A stretch of 64,000 nt of DNA from Mucilaginibacter_A sp965201005 (GCF_965201005.1 NZ_OZ241747.1:248001-312000); one strand, 5' to 3'. Counted from the first letter of the stretch, positions 16,800 through 26,108 are shown. Notes: generated by a model from the letters alone, not told the origin. Made by a program: numbers and translations.

Positions 16800-17807
16800 T
16801 TAAAACAACTGTATAATCGAAAAAACAGCCGCCGCAACCAGCGCAGAAACCGGAATGGTCAAAACCCAGGCCCAAATCAAATTGATCGTTACGCCCCAGC
16901 GCACGGCAGAAACGCGTTTGGTTAAACCCACACCGATGATAGAACCGGTAATTGTGTGCGTGGTAGAAACCGGGATACCAAAATGTTCAGTTGCAAAAAG
17001 CGTAATCGCACCGGCCGTTTCGGCACTTACGCCTTCCAGCGGCGTAACTTTGGTAATTTTGGTGCCCATTGTTTTAACGATTTTCCACCCGCCAGACATG
17101 GTGCCGGCAGCAATAGCCGAATAACAGGCAAACGGGATCCACTCTGGCATAACCGTTCCGTTTGTGATCACTTTTGAAGCCACCAGTGCCACATAAATAA
17201 TACCCATTACTTTTTGCGCATCGTTGCCGCCATGTGCAAAACTCAATGCGCCGGAGGAAACTAATTGTAAGCGTTTAAACCAAACTTCTGCAACAGACGG
17301 GCGCGCATTCCGGCAGATGTTCATAATAAGGATATTGATGGCCATCCCGATAATCATCCCGATAATCGGTGCCAGGAAAATAAAAATTACAATCTTGATA
17401 ATCGGATCATAATTGATGGCCGAAAACGGATTTACATGCATAAAAGCAGCATTCGTCATCCCGGCACCGGCAAAACCGCCAATTAAAGTATGTGATGAGC
17501 TGGACGGGATACCAAACCACCAGGTAATTAAATTCCAGGTGATAGCAGCAAGTAACCCGGCCAGGATGACGTGCATTGTAATAAAGTTCTCAAAAACGGT
17601 TTTGGCGATGGTATTGGCTACTTTGTGGTCTTTAATCAAAAAATAAGCTATAAAATTGAAGGAAGCCGCCCATAAAACCGCTTGAAAAGGCGTTAAAACT
17701 TTAGTAGAAACAATAGTGGCGATGGAGTTTGCCGCATCGTGGAAACCATTTATAAAATCAAAAATCAAAGCCAGGATAATAACGGCAACAAGTAAAGCTG
17801 AAACCAT
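16800..17807 (-). CDS. Pit family inorganic phosphate transporter
   Basis: 335 residues, about 9-10 membrane helices. The two inverted PHO4 signature repeats are visible: GFHDAANSIATIVSTKVL near residue 21, and AGAITLFATEHFGIPVSTTHTITGSIIGVG near residue 265. It is a low-affinity phosphate:proton (or sodium) symporter at the inner membrane. The DUF47 gene upstream ends 3 bases before its start, so the two are co-transcribed. One hybrid copy of the 12-base word (TAAAAGCAGCAT, 17441-17452) lies inside. Confidence 0.93.
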   Translation of the reverse strand: MVSALLVAVIILALIFDFINGFHDAANSIATIVSTKVLTPFQAVLWAASFNFIAYFLIKDHKVANTIAKTVFENFITMHVILAGLLAAITWNLITWWFGIPSSSSHTLIGGFAGAGMTNAAFMHVNPFSAINYDPIIKIVIFIFLAPIIGMIIGMAINILIMNICRNARPSVAEVWFKRLQLVSSGALSFAHGGNDAQKVMGIIYVALVASKVITNGTVMPEWIPFACYSAIAAGTMSGGWKIVKTMGTKITKVTPLEGVSAETAGAITLFATEHFGIPVSTTHTITGSIIGVGLTKRVSAVRWGVTINLIWAWVLTIPVSALVAAAVFSIIQLF

Positions 17808-17810
17808 TGC

Positions 17811-18461
17811 TTATGCGTTTTTTACAATGATCGATTCCATTACGTTGGCCGCGTCTTCACAACGATCGGTTGCGGTTTCCAGCGCAGCTAAAATTTCTTT
17901 GTATTTAATCAGGCGAATCGGGTCTTTTTCGTATAAAAACAAATCTGCCACGGCGCGGTCGAAAACATAATCGGCCTGGTTTTCTATGCTGTTGATGCGG
18001 ATGCAGGATTCGGCAATATTACGTACGTTTTTTAAATCTTTCAGTTCGGCAACGGCTTTTTGCAGATCATTGCTGCCTTGCAAAATCAGTTCAGACAATT
18101 TTCGGATTGGCTCCGTCATCTCCGTGATCTGGTACAAATTCATCCGGTTGGCCGAACCTTGTATCAAATCCGCCACATCATCAATAGCTGCGGCTAATGA
18201 ATGGATATCTTCCCGGTCAAACGGTGTGATAAAGTTCTTACCCAATTCTAAATAAATCTGATGGGTAATATCATCGCCAACATTTTCCAGTTTGTCAATC
18301 TGCTGGTAAAGTTTTTGTCGTTCGGCCATATCATCAGAATTTACGGCTTCTACAATTAAAACAGCCATTTCTACCACATTTCCTGCCGCTTGTTCAAATA
18401 AAGGGAAAAAGATTTTTTTATCCTTCGGGACAAAATACTGGAAGATGCTGTTTAACGACAT
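17811..18461 (-). CDS. DUF47 family PhoU-like accessory protein
   Basis: 216 residues, all helical. FDREDIHSLAAAIDDVADLIQGSANRM is the PhoU/DUF47 metal-binding signature (E/DxxxD repeats). The N-terminus FVPKDKKIFFPLFEQAAGNV is also typical. Members pair with Pit transporters and are thought to control phosphate uptake. First gene of the pit operon. Confidence 0.92.
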   Translation of the reverse strand: MSLNSIFQYFVPKDKKIFFPLFEQAAGNVVEMAVLIVEAVNSDDMAERQKLYQQIDKLENVGDDITHQIYLELGKNFITPFDREDIHSLAAAIDDVADLIQGSANRMNLYQITEMTEPIRKLSELILQGSNDLQKAVAELKDLKNVRNIAESCIRINSIENQADYVFDRAVADLFLYEKDPIRLIKYKEILAALETATDRCEDAANVMESIIVKNA

Positions 18462-18477
18462 ATGAAAAAATTACAGT

Positions 18478-18485
18478 CAAAAGTA
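18478..18485 (-). promoter_or_regulatory. -7 element upstream of the DUF47-pit operon
   Basis: TACTTTTG on the minus strand matches TAnnTTTG, 16 bases before the DUF47 ATG at 18461. No clear -33 TTTG at the expected spacing. Confidence 0.4.
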
Positions 18486-18508
18486 CAGAACCCGATGTTA
18501 AGTTAATG

Positions 18509-19570
18509 TTAAATTGAGTAGGGTAAACCGGGGAAAGTGGCTTGTTTGACTTTTTCAAGCGTAAAACCAAAAGTAGAACCGATGCCAACCGTGCTGCGGA
18601 CGTTGATGGTTTGCTGATGCGCTTCTACAATGTGTTTTACAATAGAAAGCCCTAATCCTGAGCCTGCAATCTGGCGTGAACGGCTGCTGTCGGTGCGGTA
18701 AAAACGCTCAAACAGGCGTGGCAGGTTTTTTTCATCGATGCCGTCACCGTCATCCGTTACTTCCACCAAAATCTGTTTGTGCAAACTAAATAAACTCACA
18801 AAAATGGTCCCGTTGGTTTTTCCATATTTAAAAGCGTTATCGATCAGGTTTAATAAAACCTGCCTGATCCTTTCGCGGTCTGCATTTACAAAAATCGGTT
18901 CGTTGTATTTTTCTTTAAAAACTAATTGTATCTGGTATTTTTCAGATTTGATCTCTTCGGATTCAAATACTTCTTTTATCAGCTCATTTATCTTGAATTT
19001 GCTGCTATTGATCGGCAGTGCGCCGGATTCAAGCTTGGAAATTTCATCCAGATCGTTGATCAGATAGCTCATCCTGTCCACATTGTTAGAAGCTTTTTTC
19101 AGAAATTTCAATGCCTGTTCGGTATCTTCCAAACCATCTTCATCCTGCAACGCATCCAGATAACCCTGAATGGCAAAAAGCGGTGTTTTAAATTCGTGCG
19201 ATAAATTGCCCAAAAATTCGCGCCGGAAATGTTCCTGTTTTTTTAAATCATCAATCTCCTTTTTTTTCTGTTTTGCCCATTCTTTCACTTCTTCTTCCAC
19301 ATCATGTATCGGATCAGAACCCATGTTTTCGCCCAGGGCATCGCGCAAATCCCGGCCCAGTTTCAGGTTGTTGATGAGTTTATAAATGAGTTTTATTTTC
19401 GAGTAAACGTATTTTTCGATCAGATAATAAAATACAACAAAGCTGGTAATCAGTGAGATAAAAAAAATCTGCAGCACATCATACCAATTCCGGCTGAAGT
19501 AAAAGTTGGTGATGCCGAGGGTAATGGCAACGGCCAGCGCATTGATAAAAACCAGTACATTGAGCTTCAT
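18509..19570 (-). CDS. Two-helix sensor histidine kinase (PhoR-like)
   Basis: 353 residues. Two adjacent N-terminal membrane helices (about 5-20 and 30-50) with almost no periplasmic loop, so sensing is probably within the membrane or cytoplasm. A coiled stalk follows (WAKQKKKEIDDLKKQEHFRREF). The H box is NLSHEFKTPL with His125, the N box NLIDNAFKYGK, the G boxes DDGDGIDEKNLPRLFERFYR and GSGLGLSIVKHIVEAH. No response regulator gene is adjacent. It lies between the pit operon and the PKS cluster, 9 bases after the methyltransferase stop, so it could be read through from the cluster. A PhoR role is suggested only by the neighbouring phosphate genes. Confidence 0.9.
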   Translation of the reverse strand: MKLNVLVFINALAVAITLGITNFYFSRNWYDVLQIFFISLITSFVVFYYLIEKYVYSKIKLIYKLINNLKLGRDLRDALGENMGSDPIHDVEEEVKEWAKQKKKEIDDLKKQEHFRREFLGNLSHEFKTPLFAIQGYLDALQDEDGLEDTEQALKFLKKASNNVDRMSYLINDLDEISKLESGALPINSSKFKINELIKEVFESEEIKSEKYQIQLVFKEKYNEPIFVNADRERIRQVLLNLIDNAFKYGKTNGTIFVSLFSLHKQILVEVTDDGDGIDEKNLPRLFERFYRTDSSRSRQIAGSGLGLSIVKHIVEAHQQTINVRSTVGIGSTFGFTLEKVKQATFPGLPYSI

Positions 19571-19579
19571 ACCTCAAAT

Positions 19580-20269
19580 TTAGGTTTTGTAGAGGATAAT
19601 CTGCCATCTGAACGCCCATTTCCAGCGGATAGTATAATTTGTGGTCCCGGCTTTTTGCAGCAGCGTTTTCAGTTCTTCCCGCTTAAAACCTTTTAAAACT
19701 GAAAGCGGGCCATCGTATTGTGCCAACCTGGAACCGGTTAGTTTTGTCAAGATTTTAACCACAAAATAAGGCAGCCAGTGCCGGTGCAAATCATCAATAA
19801 TTACGGCGCGGCCACTGCAAATCATCATTTTTTTGATCAGCAAAACCCAATCTTCATCAGAAAAATGGTGCGTAAAAAGCGTACTTAAAACAACATCAGC
19901 TTGCAATTTTTCAGTTTCTGCGGATAAAACATTGGCCAAAACAAAACGGATATTAGGCGAAATATTTTTCCGGCGGGCAAAACCAACAGCTACAGGCGTG
20001 GCATCAATTCCGGTTAAAACCAGGTTTTTTGCAATGAATTTTTGGTTGATGGAACGCAGCACGTCCCCGCCGCCGCAACCCCAATCGCTGATGTGGAAAT
20101 TTTGTTGTGGCGATACTGTTTTTAGGGCAGAAAAAACAACATTGTAACCGCCAAGATACCGGTTCACCAATTCCAAACCGCTCAATAAAGGGTCAATTTC
20201 TGCGGAAGCCAGACTGAAATCGTCCATCAGTTCCGGCCCGGTGGCGCGCTTGCTAAAATCAGGCATCAA
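19580..20269 (-). CDS. SAM-dependent methyltransferase of the type III PKS cluster
   Basis: 229 residues, class I Rossmann methyltransferase. Motif I is ISDWGCGGGDVLR, followed by VLTGIDATPVAVGFAR, FVLANVLSAE and DVVLSTLFTHHFSDEDWVLL. The start overlaps the stop of the flavoprotein gene (ATGA). By analogy with the Streptomyces srsABC operon, it may methylate a phenolic lipid made by the PKS. That analogy is an inference from gene order and family, not from substrate motifs. Confidence 0.85.
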   Translation of the reverse strand: MMPDFSKRATGPELMDDFSLASAEIDPLLSGLELVNRYLGGYNVVFSALKTVSPQQNFHISDWGCGGGDVLRSINQKFIAKNLVLTGIDATPVAVGFARRKNISPNIRFVLANVLSAETEKLQADVVLSTLFTHHFSDEDWVLLIKKMMICSGRAVIIDDLHRHWLPYFVVKILTKLTGSRLAQYDGPLSVLKGFKREELKTLLQKAGTTNYTIRWKWAFRWQIILYKT

Positions 20270-21387
20270 AAAGGCTGTCCATGTGTTTTACTGATCAGAA
20301 AATCAGCCAGTTTTGGTAAATGGTTCAATGTTTTCAGCGTAAGATCGGTTGCCGCATTTCGCCCGAAAAGCTTCTGCATTTGCCGCCCCGTCCACAAACG
20401 CGCCGCAAATTTCTGGTTCCAGGCCGAAGTATAAGCTTGTTCCAACATGCTTCTTTTATCAGGTAAAAATTGGTGTGGCCGGTAAAATTCCATGATTTTT
20501 TCTGCTAAAATTTTGGCCGAGTGAATGGCCATCGTCATGCCGTTTCCGCATAGCGGCGCAATCATGCCGGCCGTATCGCCGCTCATCAAAATATGCTGTT
20601 CTACGGGTTGTTTTTTCTCGAAAGAAATCTCATTGATCACTTCCGGTTTGTCCAGCAAAAACTCGGCTTCTTCAAAAATCCGGTTCAAATATGGGTTTTT
20701 TCGGATCACGTTTTGCTCCAGCGCAGCCAGCGTCCCGTATTTCCGCAAGTCATCACGGTGCGCCAGGTAACACATGCACCAGCGGTTGCCATCCACTTTG
20801 CTAACGCCGCAATAACCGTCTTTATAATTGTTCAGCTGGATCAAATCCGAAGGCAAATCCGCTTTGATATGAAATTTTACGGCCAGAAACGGACTTCGTT
20901 TATAAAAAAACCGGCGGTTTAGTTTTTGGTCCAGGTTGGCGCGTTTACCAAAAGAACCGATCACCAGCGGCGTTTCCAGTTCTATTCCGTTTGCTTTGAT
21001 TTTGAATTGATTATCCTGAAAACCCACTTCTTCCACCTTCGTGCCCAGCATAAAACCAACGCCTTCTGCAAGTGCTTTTTTGTACAGAAATTCGTCAAAA
21101 GTATATCGGCTCAGGCCAAAACCGCCCAAATCCAGCTTTTGCGAAAATTTTGCGCCCGAAACTGCCGTAATTTCCAGCCGATTGATGCGCGAAACGTTCA
21201 GTCCCTCCAGATCAATAGCCAGTTTTTTTAAAAACGGAATGGTTTCGTTAGAGATATATTCGCCGCAAACCCGATGAAAAGGATACGTTTTACGCTCGAT
21301 CAGCAACACTTTATAACCGGCGCGATTAAGCAAAATGGCGTTGAACAAACCGGCCAAACCGCCGCCGATGATGATCACATCATTCAT
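20266..21387 (-). CDS. FAD-dependent oxidoreductase (geranylgeranyl reductase/UbiH-like)
   Basis: 373 residues. The N-terminal dinucleotide fold has DVIIIGGGLAGLFNAILLNRAG and, further on, HRVCGEYISNE, resembling the geranylgeranyl-reductase/hydroxylase group. The second FAD motif is HILMSGDTAGMIAPLCGNGMTMAIHSA. It probably hydroxylates or reduces the PKS product. It overlaps both neighbours by 4 bases (ATGA junctions), indicating tight coupling. The 12-base word with a full AT tail lies inside at 20447-20458 (read DKRSM). Confidence 0.87.
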   Translation of the reverse strand: MNDVIIIGGGLAGLFNAILLNRAGYKVLLIERKTYPFHRVCGEYISNETIPFLKKLAIDLEGLNVSRINRLEITAVSGAKFSQKLDLGGFGLSRYTFDEFLYKKALAEGVGFMLGTKVEEVGFQDNQFKIKANGIELETPLVIGSFGKRANLDQKLNRRFFYKRSPFLAVKFHIKADLPSDLIQLNNYKDGYCGVSKVDGNRWCMCYLAHRDDLRKYGTLAALEQNVIRKNPYLNRIFEEAEFLLDKPEVINEISFEKKQPVEQHILMSGDTAGMIAPLCGNGMTMAIHSAKILAEKIMEFYRPHQFLPDKRSMLEQAYTSAWNQKFAARLWTGRQMQKLFGRNAATDLTLKTLNHLPKLADFLISKTHGQPF

Positions 21388-22502
21388 GCGGATTGCTTTT
21401 TCAGCACTAAGGATTCTACCGTTAGGCCCGGGCCGAAGGCAAAACCAAGTATATTTTGGGTTGCCGGTCCGGTTTTTTCGTCCAAGATTTTTTTCAGTAC
21501 AAACAAAATCGTGGCGGATGACATGTTGCCGAATTCCTGCAAAACCTGGTGCGCCATACTGTTTTTACAGGCACAAATCCCAAGCCCGGTTTCGGCGGCA
21601 TCCAGTATTTTTTTCCCTCCGGGATGAATGGCAAACTGATCAATCTCTGCCAAAACCAAACCTGATTTCTGCAAAACCTGATCTGCCAGGCCGCGGATAT
21701 ATTTCTGGATTTGTTTGGCAACTTTAGACGTTAAGATCATTTCGTAACCAAAATTGCCGATTTGCCAGTTCATCTCGTTTCTGGAATCATAAATATATTC
21801 GGCATGGAAACTTTCCAAACTAAGGCAAGGCTGCGCGATGCTTCTTTTATCGGTATTTTCTACGATAACTGCCGCCGCGCCATCAGAAAAAAGCGAATTG
21901 GCAATCCAGTTTTCTACCGTGTTTTCTTTTTGAAAATGCAGTGTGCACAACTCCACCGAAACCACCAAAACTTTGGCTTTTGGGTTGGCCCTGCAAATAG
22001 AATCGGCAATTTTGAGCGCATTGATGCTGCCGTAACAACCCATAAAATTGATGCAGGTGCGTTCGGTGCTTCGGTTTAAACCCAAATTTTCAACCAGGTC
22101 AATGTCAATCCCGGGCGCGTACATGCCGGTGCAGCTTACGGTAACCAGGTGCGAAATTTTACCGGTAAAAGAAGCATCAAATGCAGCTAAACATTTTTGC
22201 GCCGCCGCAACAGCAATTTTGATGGCATTTTCCCGATAAAAACCCATCCGCATTTTGGTGTCAGGGAAAGGTTCCAGGTTTTCATTTGCGGGAAAGAACT
22301 GGTTTTCGGCAAAATCATCCAACCCAAAATCCGGAATGGCCGAATACCGGGAAGCGATAGCACTGTTATCGTAAATTTTTTTAAGCCGGGCTGCATCGTT
22401 TTCATTCAAACGGAAAGCCTTTTGCATAAAACCGTAAGTTTTATTTTGGGCGAGATGATTTGGCGGGTTTGCGGTTCCGATGGCACTGATGCAACTACTC
22501 AT
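21384..22502 (-). CDS. Type III polyketide synthase (chalcone synthase-like)
   Basis: 372 residues. The catalytic Cys156 is in NFMGCYGSINAL. The His is in FAIHPGGKKILDAAE and the Asn in QEFGNMSSATILFVL, completing the Cys-His-Asn triad. The C-terminal GFAFGPGLTVESLVL is the family's GFGPG loop. Type III PKSs condense malonyl-CoA on an acyl-CoA starter to give resorcinols or pyrones. Genomic partners (flavoprotein, methyltransferase) suggest a methylated or oxidised alkyl-phenolic product. Two copies of the 12-base word lie inside (21838-21849 and 22166-22177). Confidence 0.93.
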   Translation of the reverse strand: MSSCISAIGTANPPNHLAQNKTYGFMQKAFRLNENDAARLKKIYDNSAIASRYSAIPDFGLDDFAENQFFPANENLEPFPDTKMRMGFYRENAIKIAVAAAQKCLAAFDASFTGKISHLVTVSCTGMYAPGIDIDLVENLGLNRSTERTCINFMGCYGSINALKIADSICRANPKAKVLVVSVELCTLHFQKENTVENWIANSLFSDGAAAVIVENTDKRSIAQPCLSLESFHAEYIYDSRNEMNWQIGNFGYEMILTSKVAKQIQKYIRGLADQVLQKSGLVLAEIDQFAIHPGGKKILDAAETGLGICACKNSMAHQVLQEFGNMSSATILFVLKKILDEKTGPATQNILGFAFGPGLTVESLVLKKQSA

Positions 22503-22522
22503 TTTTTATCAATTTGGAACGG

Positions 22523-23059
22523 CTATTTTGTTGTTTCCACAACCACGGAAACCAGCGCATCATTGGCCAAAACCATACTTTTGCCGCCGATACCGAAATC
22601 GGAACGGCCAATGGTGAAATTGCCTTTAAATGAACTGCTGTTTCCGCTTTCTGTATAAGTGAAAGGAACTTTTATGCGTTTGGTTTTACCTTTTATAGTT
22701 ACGTTGAACAGGCCGGTATAGTTTTCGTTTTTTTGGTGATCGAAAGAAACGGATTTCAGCGTGATTTCCGGATATTTTTCCACATCAAAATATTCTTCTT
22801 TTTTAAGGTGTTTATCGCGCATGGAATTGTCGGAATCCAGCGTGCGGGCATCCACCGAAGCTTCAATACTGCTTTTATCGAGGTTATTTTGATCAAAACT
22901 GATCTTGGCCTTAAAACCGCCAAACTTACCTTCGGTGCCAATCCCCAAATTTTTGATACGGAAAGTTACTGCCGATGAAGTTATTTTTTGCGGCGTTTGC
23001 GCGGCGCAAGGCTGCCAAAAAAAAGGTGCTAAAAACAGTATCGCTAAAATTTGTTTCAT
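22523..23059 (-). CDS. YceI family secreted lipid-binding protein
   Basis: 178 residues with signal peptide MKQILAILFLAPFFWQPCAAQ. The YceI lipocalin-like barrel follows: VTFRIKNLGIGTEGKFGGFKAKISFD, DARTLDSDNSMRDKHLKKEEYFDVEKYPEITLKS and GKTKRIKVPFTYTE. Family members bind isoprenoid quinones or fatty acids in the periplasm. First gene of the PKS operon, with a 20-base gap to the PKS, so it may carry the lipid product or precursor. The signal peptide hydrophobic core ILFLA is encoded by a copy of the 12-base word on the opposite strand (23030-23041). Confidence 0.88.
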   Translation of the reverse strand: MKQILAILFLAPFFWQPCAAQTPQKITSSAVTFRIKNLGIGTEGKFGGFKAKISFDQNNLDKSSIEASVDARTLDSDNSMRDKHLKKEEYFDVEKYPEITLKSVSFDHQKNENYTGLFNVTIKGKTKRIKVPFTYTESGNSSSFKGNFTIGRSDFGIGGKSMVLANDALVSVVVETTK

Positions 23060-23127
23060 GGTTTATTTACGTTTAATCTTCAACCAAAATCCTGATGTAT
23101 TATTACATTAGCAAATAAAATTTCCAA

Positions 23128-24000
23128 ATGCTTGTAAGCAAATCAACCCTGGCGCACCTGCGGTTTGTGTTTTCCGTTTTTTTACTGCCGGTTTATCTGT
23201 TTGCCTACAGCCAGATCAATGATGTGCCTGCATTTCGGGCATTGCTGGTTTTTATCATCTGGTACGTGCTGGCCATCCCCGCAACCAACGGCTATAACAG
23301 TTATTTTGATAAAGATGAAGGCAGCATTGGCTTGCTGGAAAAGCCGCCGGCAGTTGATAAAAATTTGTACTTTGTTTCTATTTTGATGGAAACCCTGGCG
23401 TTTTTGCTGGGTTTGTTCATCAGTTTTTGGTTTGCTTTTGCGGTGCTGCTTTATGGGATTATGTCCAAACTGTACAGCCATCCGGCAACGCGCTTAAAAA
23501 AATATCCGGTCATCAGTTTTTTAACGGTTTTTTTTTTTCAGGGCGCGTTTATGTACTGGGCAATTTATGGCGGTTTAGCGGGCCCGGTTTTGCTTTATCT
23601 GGGCTGGGACAGCTCGGTGTTGATTGCGGGCGGAATTTGTTCCTGTTTGATCGGCGCTTCGTATCCGCTCACCCAAATCTATCAGCATGAAGAAGACAGC
23701 AAACGCGGCGACCATACGCTGAGTTTGCTGCTGGGATACAAAGGTTCGTTTATTTTTTCGGGAATTGTGTTTGCCGCCGGAATCGTATTAAGCTTCTTTT
23801 ACTGGCATATTTTGGGCGAGATGAAAAACTTTTACGTGTTTCTGGCCTGCTCGTTCCCCATATTTCTGTTTTTTAATTACTGGTTTTTTGGGGTGATAAA
23901 AACAGCATCCGCAGCAAACTACCAAAACGCCATGCGCATGAATTTTATCAGTGCTGCTTTTATGCTGTTTTATTTTGGCTGGCTTGTTTATCAGCATTAA
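23128..24000 (+). CDS. UbiA superfamily prenyltransferase-like membrane protein
   Basis: 290 residues, about eight membrane helices. The first Asp-rich motif is NGYNSYFDKDEG (residues 54-65), the second YQHEEDSKRGDHTLS (near 187-200); both bind Mg-pyrophosphate in this superfamily. It is divergent from the YceI-PKS operon with a 68-base gap, so the two units may share control. It could prenylate the PKS-derived aromatic or act elsewhere in quinone synthesis. It contains the 12-base word in frame at 23897-23908 (IKTAS) and its stop overlaps the porin gene's 3' end. Confidence 0.82.
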   Translation: MLVSKSTLAHLRFVFSVFLLPVYLFAYSQINDVPAFRALLVFIIWYVLAIPATNGYNSYFDKDEGSIGLLEKPPAVDKNLYFVSILMETLAFLLGLFISFWFAFAVLLYGIMSKLYSHPATRLKKYPVISFLTVFFFQGAFMYWAIYGGLAGPVLLYLGWDSSVLIAGGICSCLIGASYPLTQIYQHEEDSKRGDHTLSLLLGYKGSFIFSGIVFAAGIVLSFFYWHILGEMKNFYVFLACSFPIFLFFNYWFFGVIKTASAANYQNAMRMNFISAAFMLFYFGWLVYQH

Positions 24001-25313
24001 AACTCTACGTGCGCGCGGATGCTGAAAACGTTGACCGGGCCGCGGTCTATGTTATAAGCCGGATGCAAAATAAACTGATAATCAGGCGTTAACCAAAAGC
24101 TGTTTTTATAGGCGTTCAGCTTGTAGTACAGTTCGGCAATCATTTCCGGCGAATAATTGAGCGCGCCATCGCCAATTATAAAACCGTAACCGCCGGCCGC
24201 CAGATAATCTCGGTGCGGGCCGGAAAGGCCGTTCCCTACAAAAGCCAAACCGATTTCGTCTTTCGCGCGCTTCCAGGAGGTGCCTGCCAAAACGCCGCCA
24301 AAGCTGATGGAACGGTCAATTTCGGTAAAAGCCCAGGTTTCGTAGCGGCCATCATTGTAACTGGCTTTGGCAAAAACACCAAAATCACGCGTCATAAACT
24401 GATCTGCGTTGATGCCAAAACCTAATTTGTTGCGGCCGTAATCTCTGGTCGATACAACATCCGGTGCCGTTGGGTTTTGGGCGATGGCCAAGCGGTAATC
24501 GCCCATTTTTGCATTGTTGTTGAAAGTCAGGATCCGGAAAGAACCTTGTTTGTTGCCTGCAAAAGTGTAGCGTTTTTCAAATTCCAGCGTTTGTGCATTG
24601 GCTTTGCCGATTTTACCGTCCCAAACCGAGCCATTTGCCGTGTTGGTAACCATGGTTAAGGCGAAACGCAAATCCCAGGATGGCTGGTGATAATCTGTAT
24701 AAATACCAAAAACGTAGCCGCGCGTATTGGCCGGATAATCCCAGGCAGGGTTGCTCATCAGGCTCCAGTTCAAAAACTGCGTGCGCGGATCATGACTGAA
24801 AGCGTTGGTGTCAAAAAAATCGGCCATGCCAAACTTGCCTGCCGTGATGGAAAAATAACGCCTGCTTTGCAAACCGGCCAACTGGTTGTTGTCGTCCGAA
24901 AGCGTGTCCTGCTCCGTTCCCCAGCTAAAACGCTGCGTTAAATAAGCACGGGCAATGTAGATCTTTGGCTCGGCAGCACCCACGCGAAAAGTTTCGCCGT
25001 TAGGAAAACCGGCCACGCCCAGCGTTTGACTAAACCCGGAACCGCCTGACATTTCGGTGTTAAAATAAGCCTGGGCACCTTTCCATAACCTCGCTCCGCC
25101 AAAAAGCGTAGCGGTTAAAGAACTGGCCGTTTCGTGGTTGGGTGATAAACTGTTGTCGCCGGAATATTTTGCGCTGAAACCGGGATGCGTTTGCGTAACT
25201 ACGGTTTGCTGGAAATGGAAATTAAAGCGTTGCTGTTTTACGGTATCTGTGTTTTGGGCTTTGGCAGCTAAAAAAAAGGTTGATAAAAACAGTATGTAAA
25301 AAGTTTTGTGCAT
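23997..25313 (-). CDS. Carbohydrate-selective porin, OprB-like outer membrane protein
   Basis: 438 residues with signal peptide MHKTFYILFLSTFFLAAKAQ. The body is alternating beta strands with many aromatic residues and ends in HVEF, an outer-membrane insertion signal. GARLWKGAQAYFNTEMSGGSGFSQTLGVAGFPNG, DTNAFSHDPRTQFLNWSLM and ELYYKLNAYKNSFWLTPDYQFILHPAYNIDRGPVNVF match the OprB family. The exact sugar is not predictable. The signal peptide core ILFLS contains an opposite-strand copy of the 12-base word (25284-25295). It converges with the UbiA gene, overlapping by 4 bases. Confidence 0.88.
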   Translation of the reverse strand: MHKTFYILFLSTFFLAAKAQNTDTVKQQRFNFHFQQTVVTQTHPGFSAKYSGDNSLSPNHETASSLTATLFGGARLWKGAQAYFNTEMSGGSGFSQTLGVAGFPNGETFRVGAAEPKIYIARAYLTQRFSWGTEQDTLSDDNNQLAGLQSRRYFSITAGKFGMADFFDTNAFSHDPRTQFLNWSLMSNPAWDYPANTRGYVFGIYTDYHQPSWDLRFALTMVTNTANGSVWDGKIGKANAQTLEFEKRYTFAGNKQGSFRILTFNNNAKMGDYRLAIAQNPTAPDVVSTRDYGRNKLGFGINADQFMTRDFGVFAKASYNDGRYETWAFTEIDRSISFGGVLAGTSWKRAKDEIGLAFVGNGLSGPHRDYLAAGGYGFIIGDGALNYSPEMIAELYYKLNAYKNSFWLTPDYQFILHPAYNIDRGPVNVFSIRAHVEF

Positions 25314-25355
25314 AAAAATAACCCGTGTTCAAACGAATTGCAAATAAAGCACAAG

Positions 25356-26012
25356 TTATTTAATTTCGTTCCATTCGGCATAAAACTGTTCCAGATAGTG
25401 CTCCATAAAACGGTGCCTTTGCGTGGCAATTTTGCGGGCCGTTTTGGTGTTCATTTTGTCTTTCAGCAGCAGCAATTTTTCATAAAAATGATTAATGGTT
25501 GGCGCAGCAGAATTTTTGTATGCTTCTTTTGTGAGGCTAAAATCAGGTTCGATTTCCGGGTTGTACATTTCCCGGTTTTTAAATCCGCCGTAAGTAAAAG
25601 CGCGCGCAATCCCGATGGCACCGATGGCATCCAGCCGGTCTGCATCCTGCACCACCTTCATTTCTTCGGAAGTAAACCCAACCGCATCAAAACTTGATTT
25701 GAACGACATGTGCCGGATAATTTGCTGCACATGTTCTGTAATTTCGGCATCAACATTTAAACTTTTCAAAAAATCCCCGGCTGTTTTTGGCCCGATCTCT
25801 TCATCGCCATTGTTAAACTTTGCGTCGGCAATATCGTGCAGCAGCGCGGCCAGTTCAACCACAAAAAAGTCAACATTTTCTGTTTGGGCGATGCGTTTGG
25901 CATTGTTCCAAACACGAAGAATGTGCCACCAGTCGTGGCCACTTTCTGCGGTTTTTAAAGTTTGCTTTACAAATTCTGCGGTTTTTTGTATGATAAAAGA
26001 AGTATTCGTCAT
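25356..26012 (-). CDS. HD domain phosphohydrolase
   Basis: 218 residues. The metal-binding HD motif is split as GHDWWHILRVW (His) and LAALLHDIADAKFNNGDEEIG (HD). The pattern matches the YedJ/YpgQ-like group of metal-dependent phosphohydrolases, active perhaps on nucleotides. The third codon region, MTNTSFI, carries the 12-base word on the opposite strand (25994-26005). It stands alone. The 96-base gap upstream holds another word copy and no gene. Confidence 0.85.
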   Translation of the reverse strand: MTNTSFIIQKTAEFVKQTLKTAESGHDWWHILRVWNNAKRIAQTENVDFFVVELAALLHDIADAKFNNGDEEIGPKTAGDFLKSLNVDAEITEHVQQIIRHMSFKSSFDAVGFTSEEMKVVQDADRLDAIGAIGIARAFTYGGFKNREMYNPEIEPDFSLTKEAYKNSAAPTINHFYEKLLLLKDKMNTKTARKIATQRHRFMEHYLEQFYAEWNEIK

Positions 26013-26071
26013 TCATTAAAAAGCATAATGGCCTTATAACGTTTAGCTGCAAAAAAGTTTTACCGAAAAGC

Positions 26072-26083
26072 ATACTGTTTTTA
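26072..26083 (-). repeat. 12-base word, ACAG/TAT form, with AT tail
   Basis: ATACTGTTTTTA then GCGTATAAATTTTAGTG, in the 96-base gap (26013-26108) between the HD gene and the 3' end of the Gfo/Idh/MocA gene. Confidence 0.85.
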
Positions 26084-26108
26084 GCGTATAAATTTTAGTG
26101 TTTATTTT

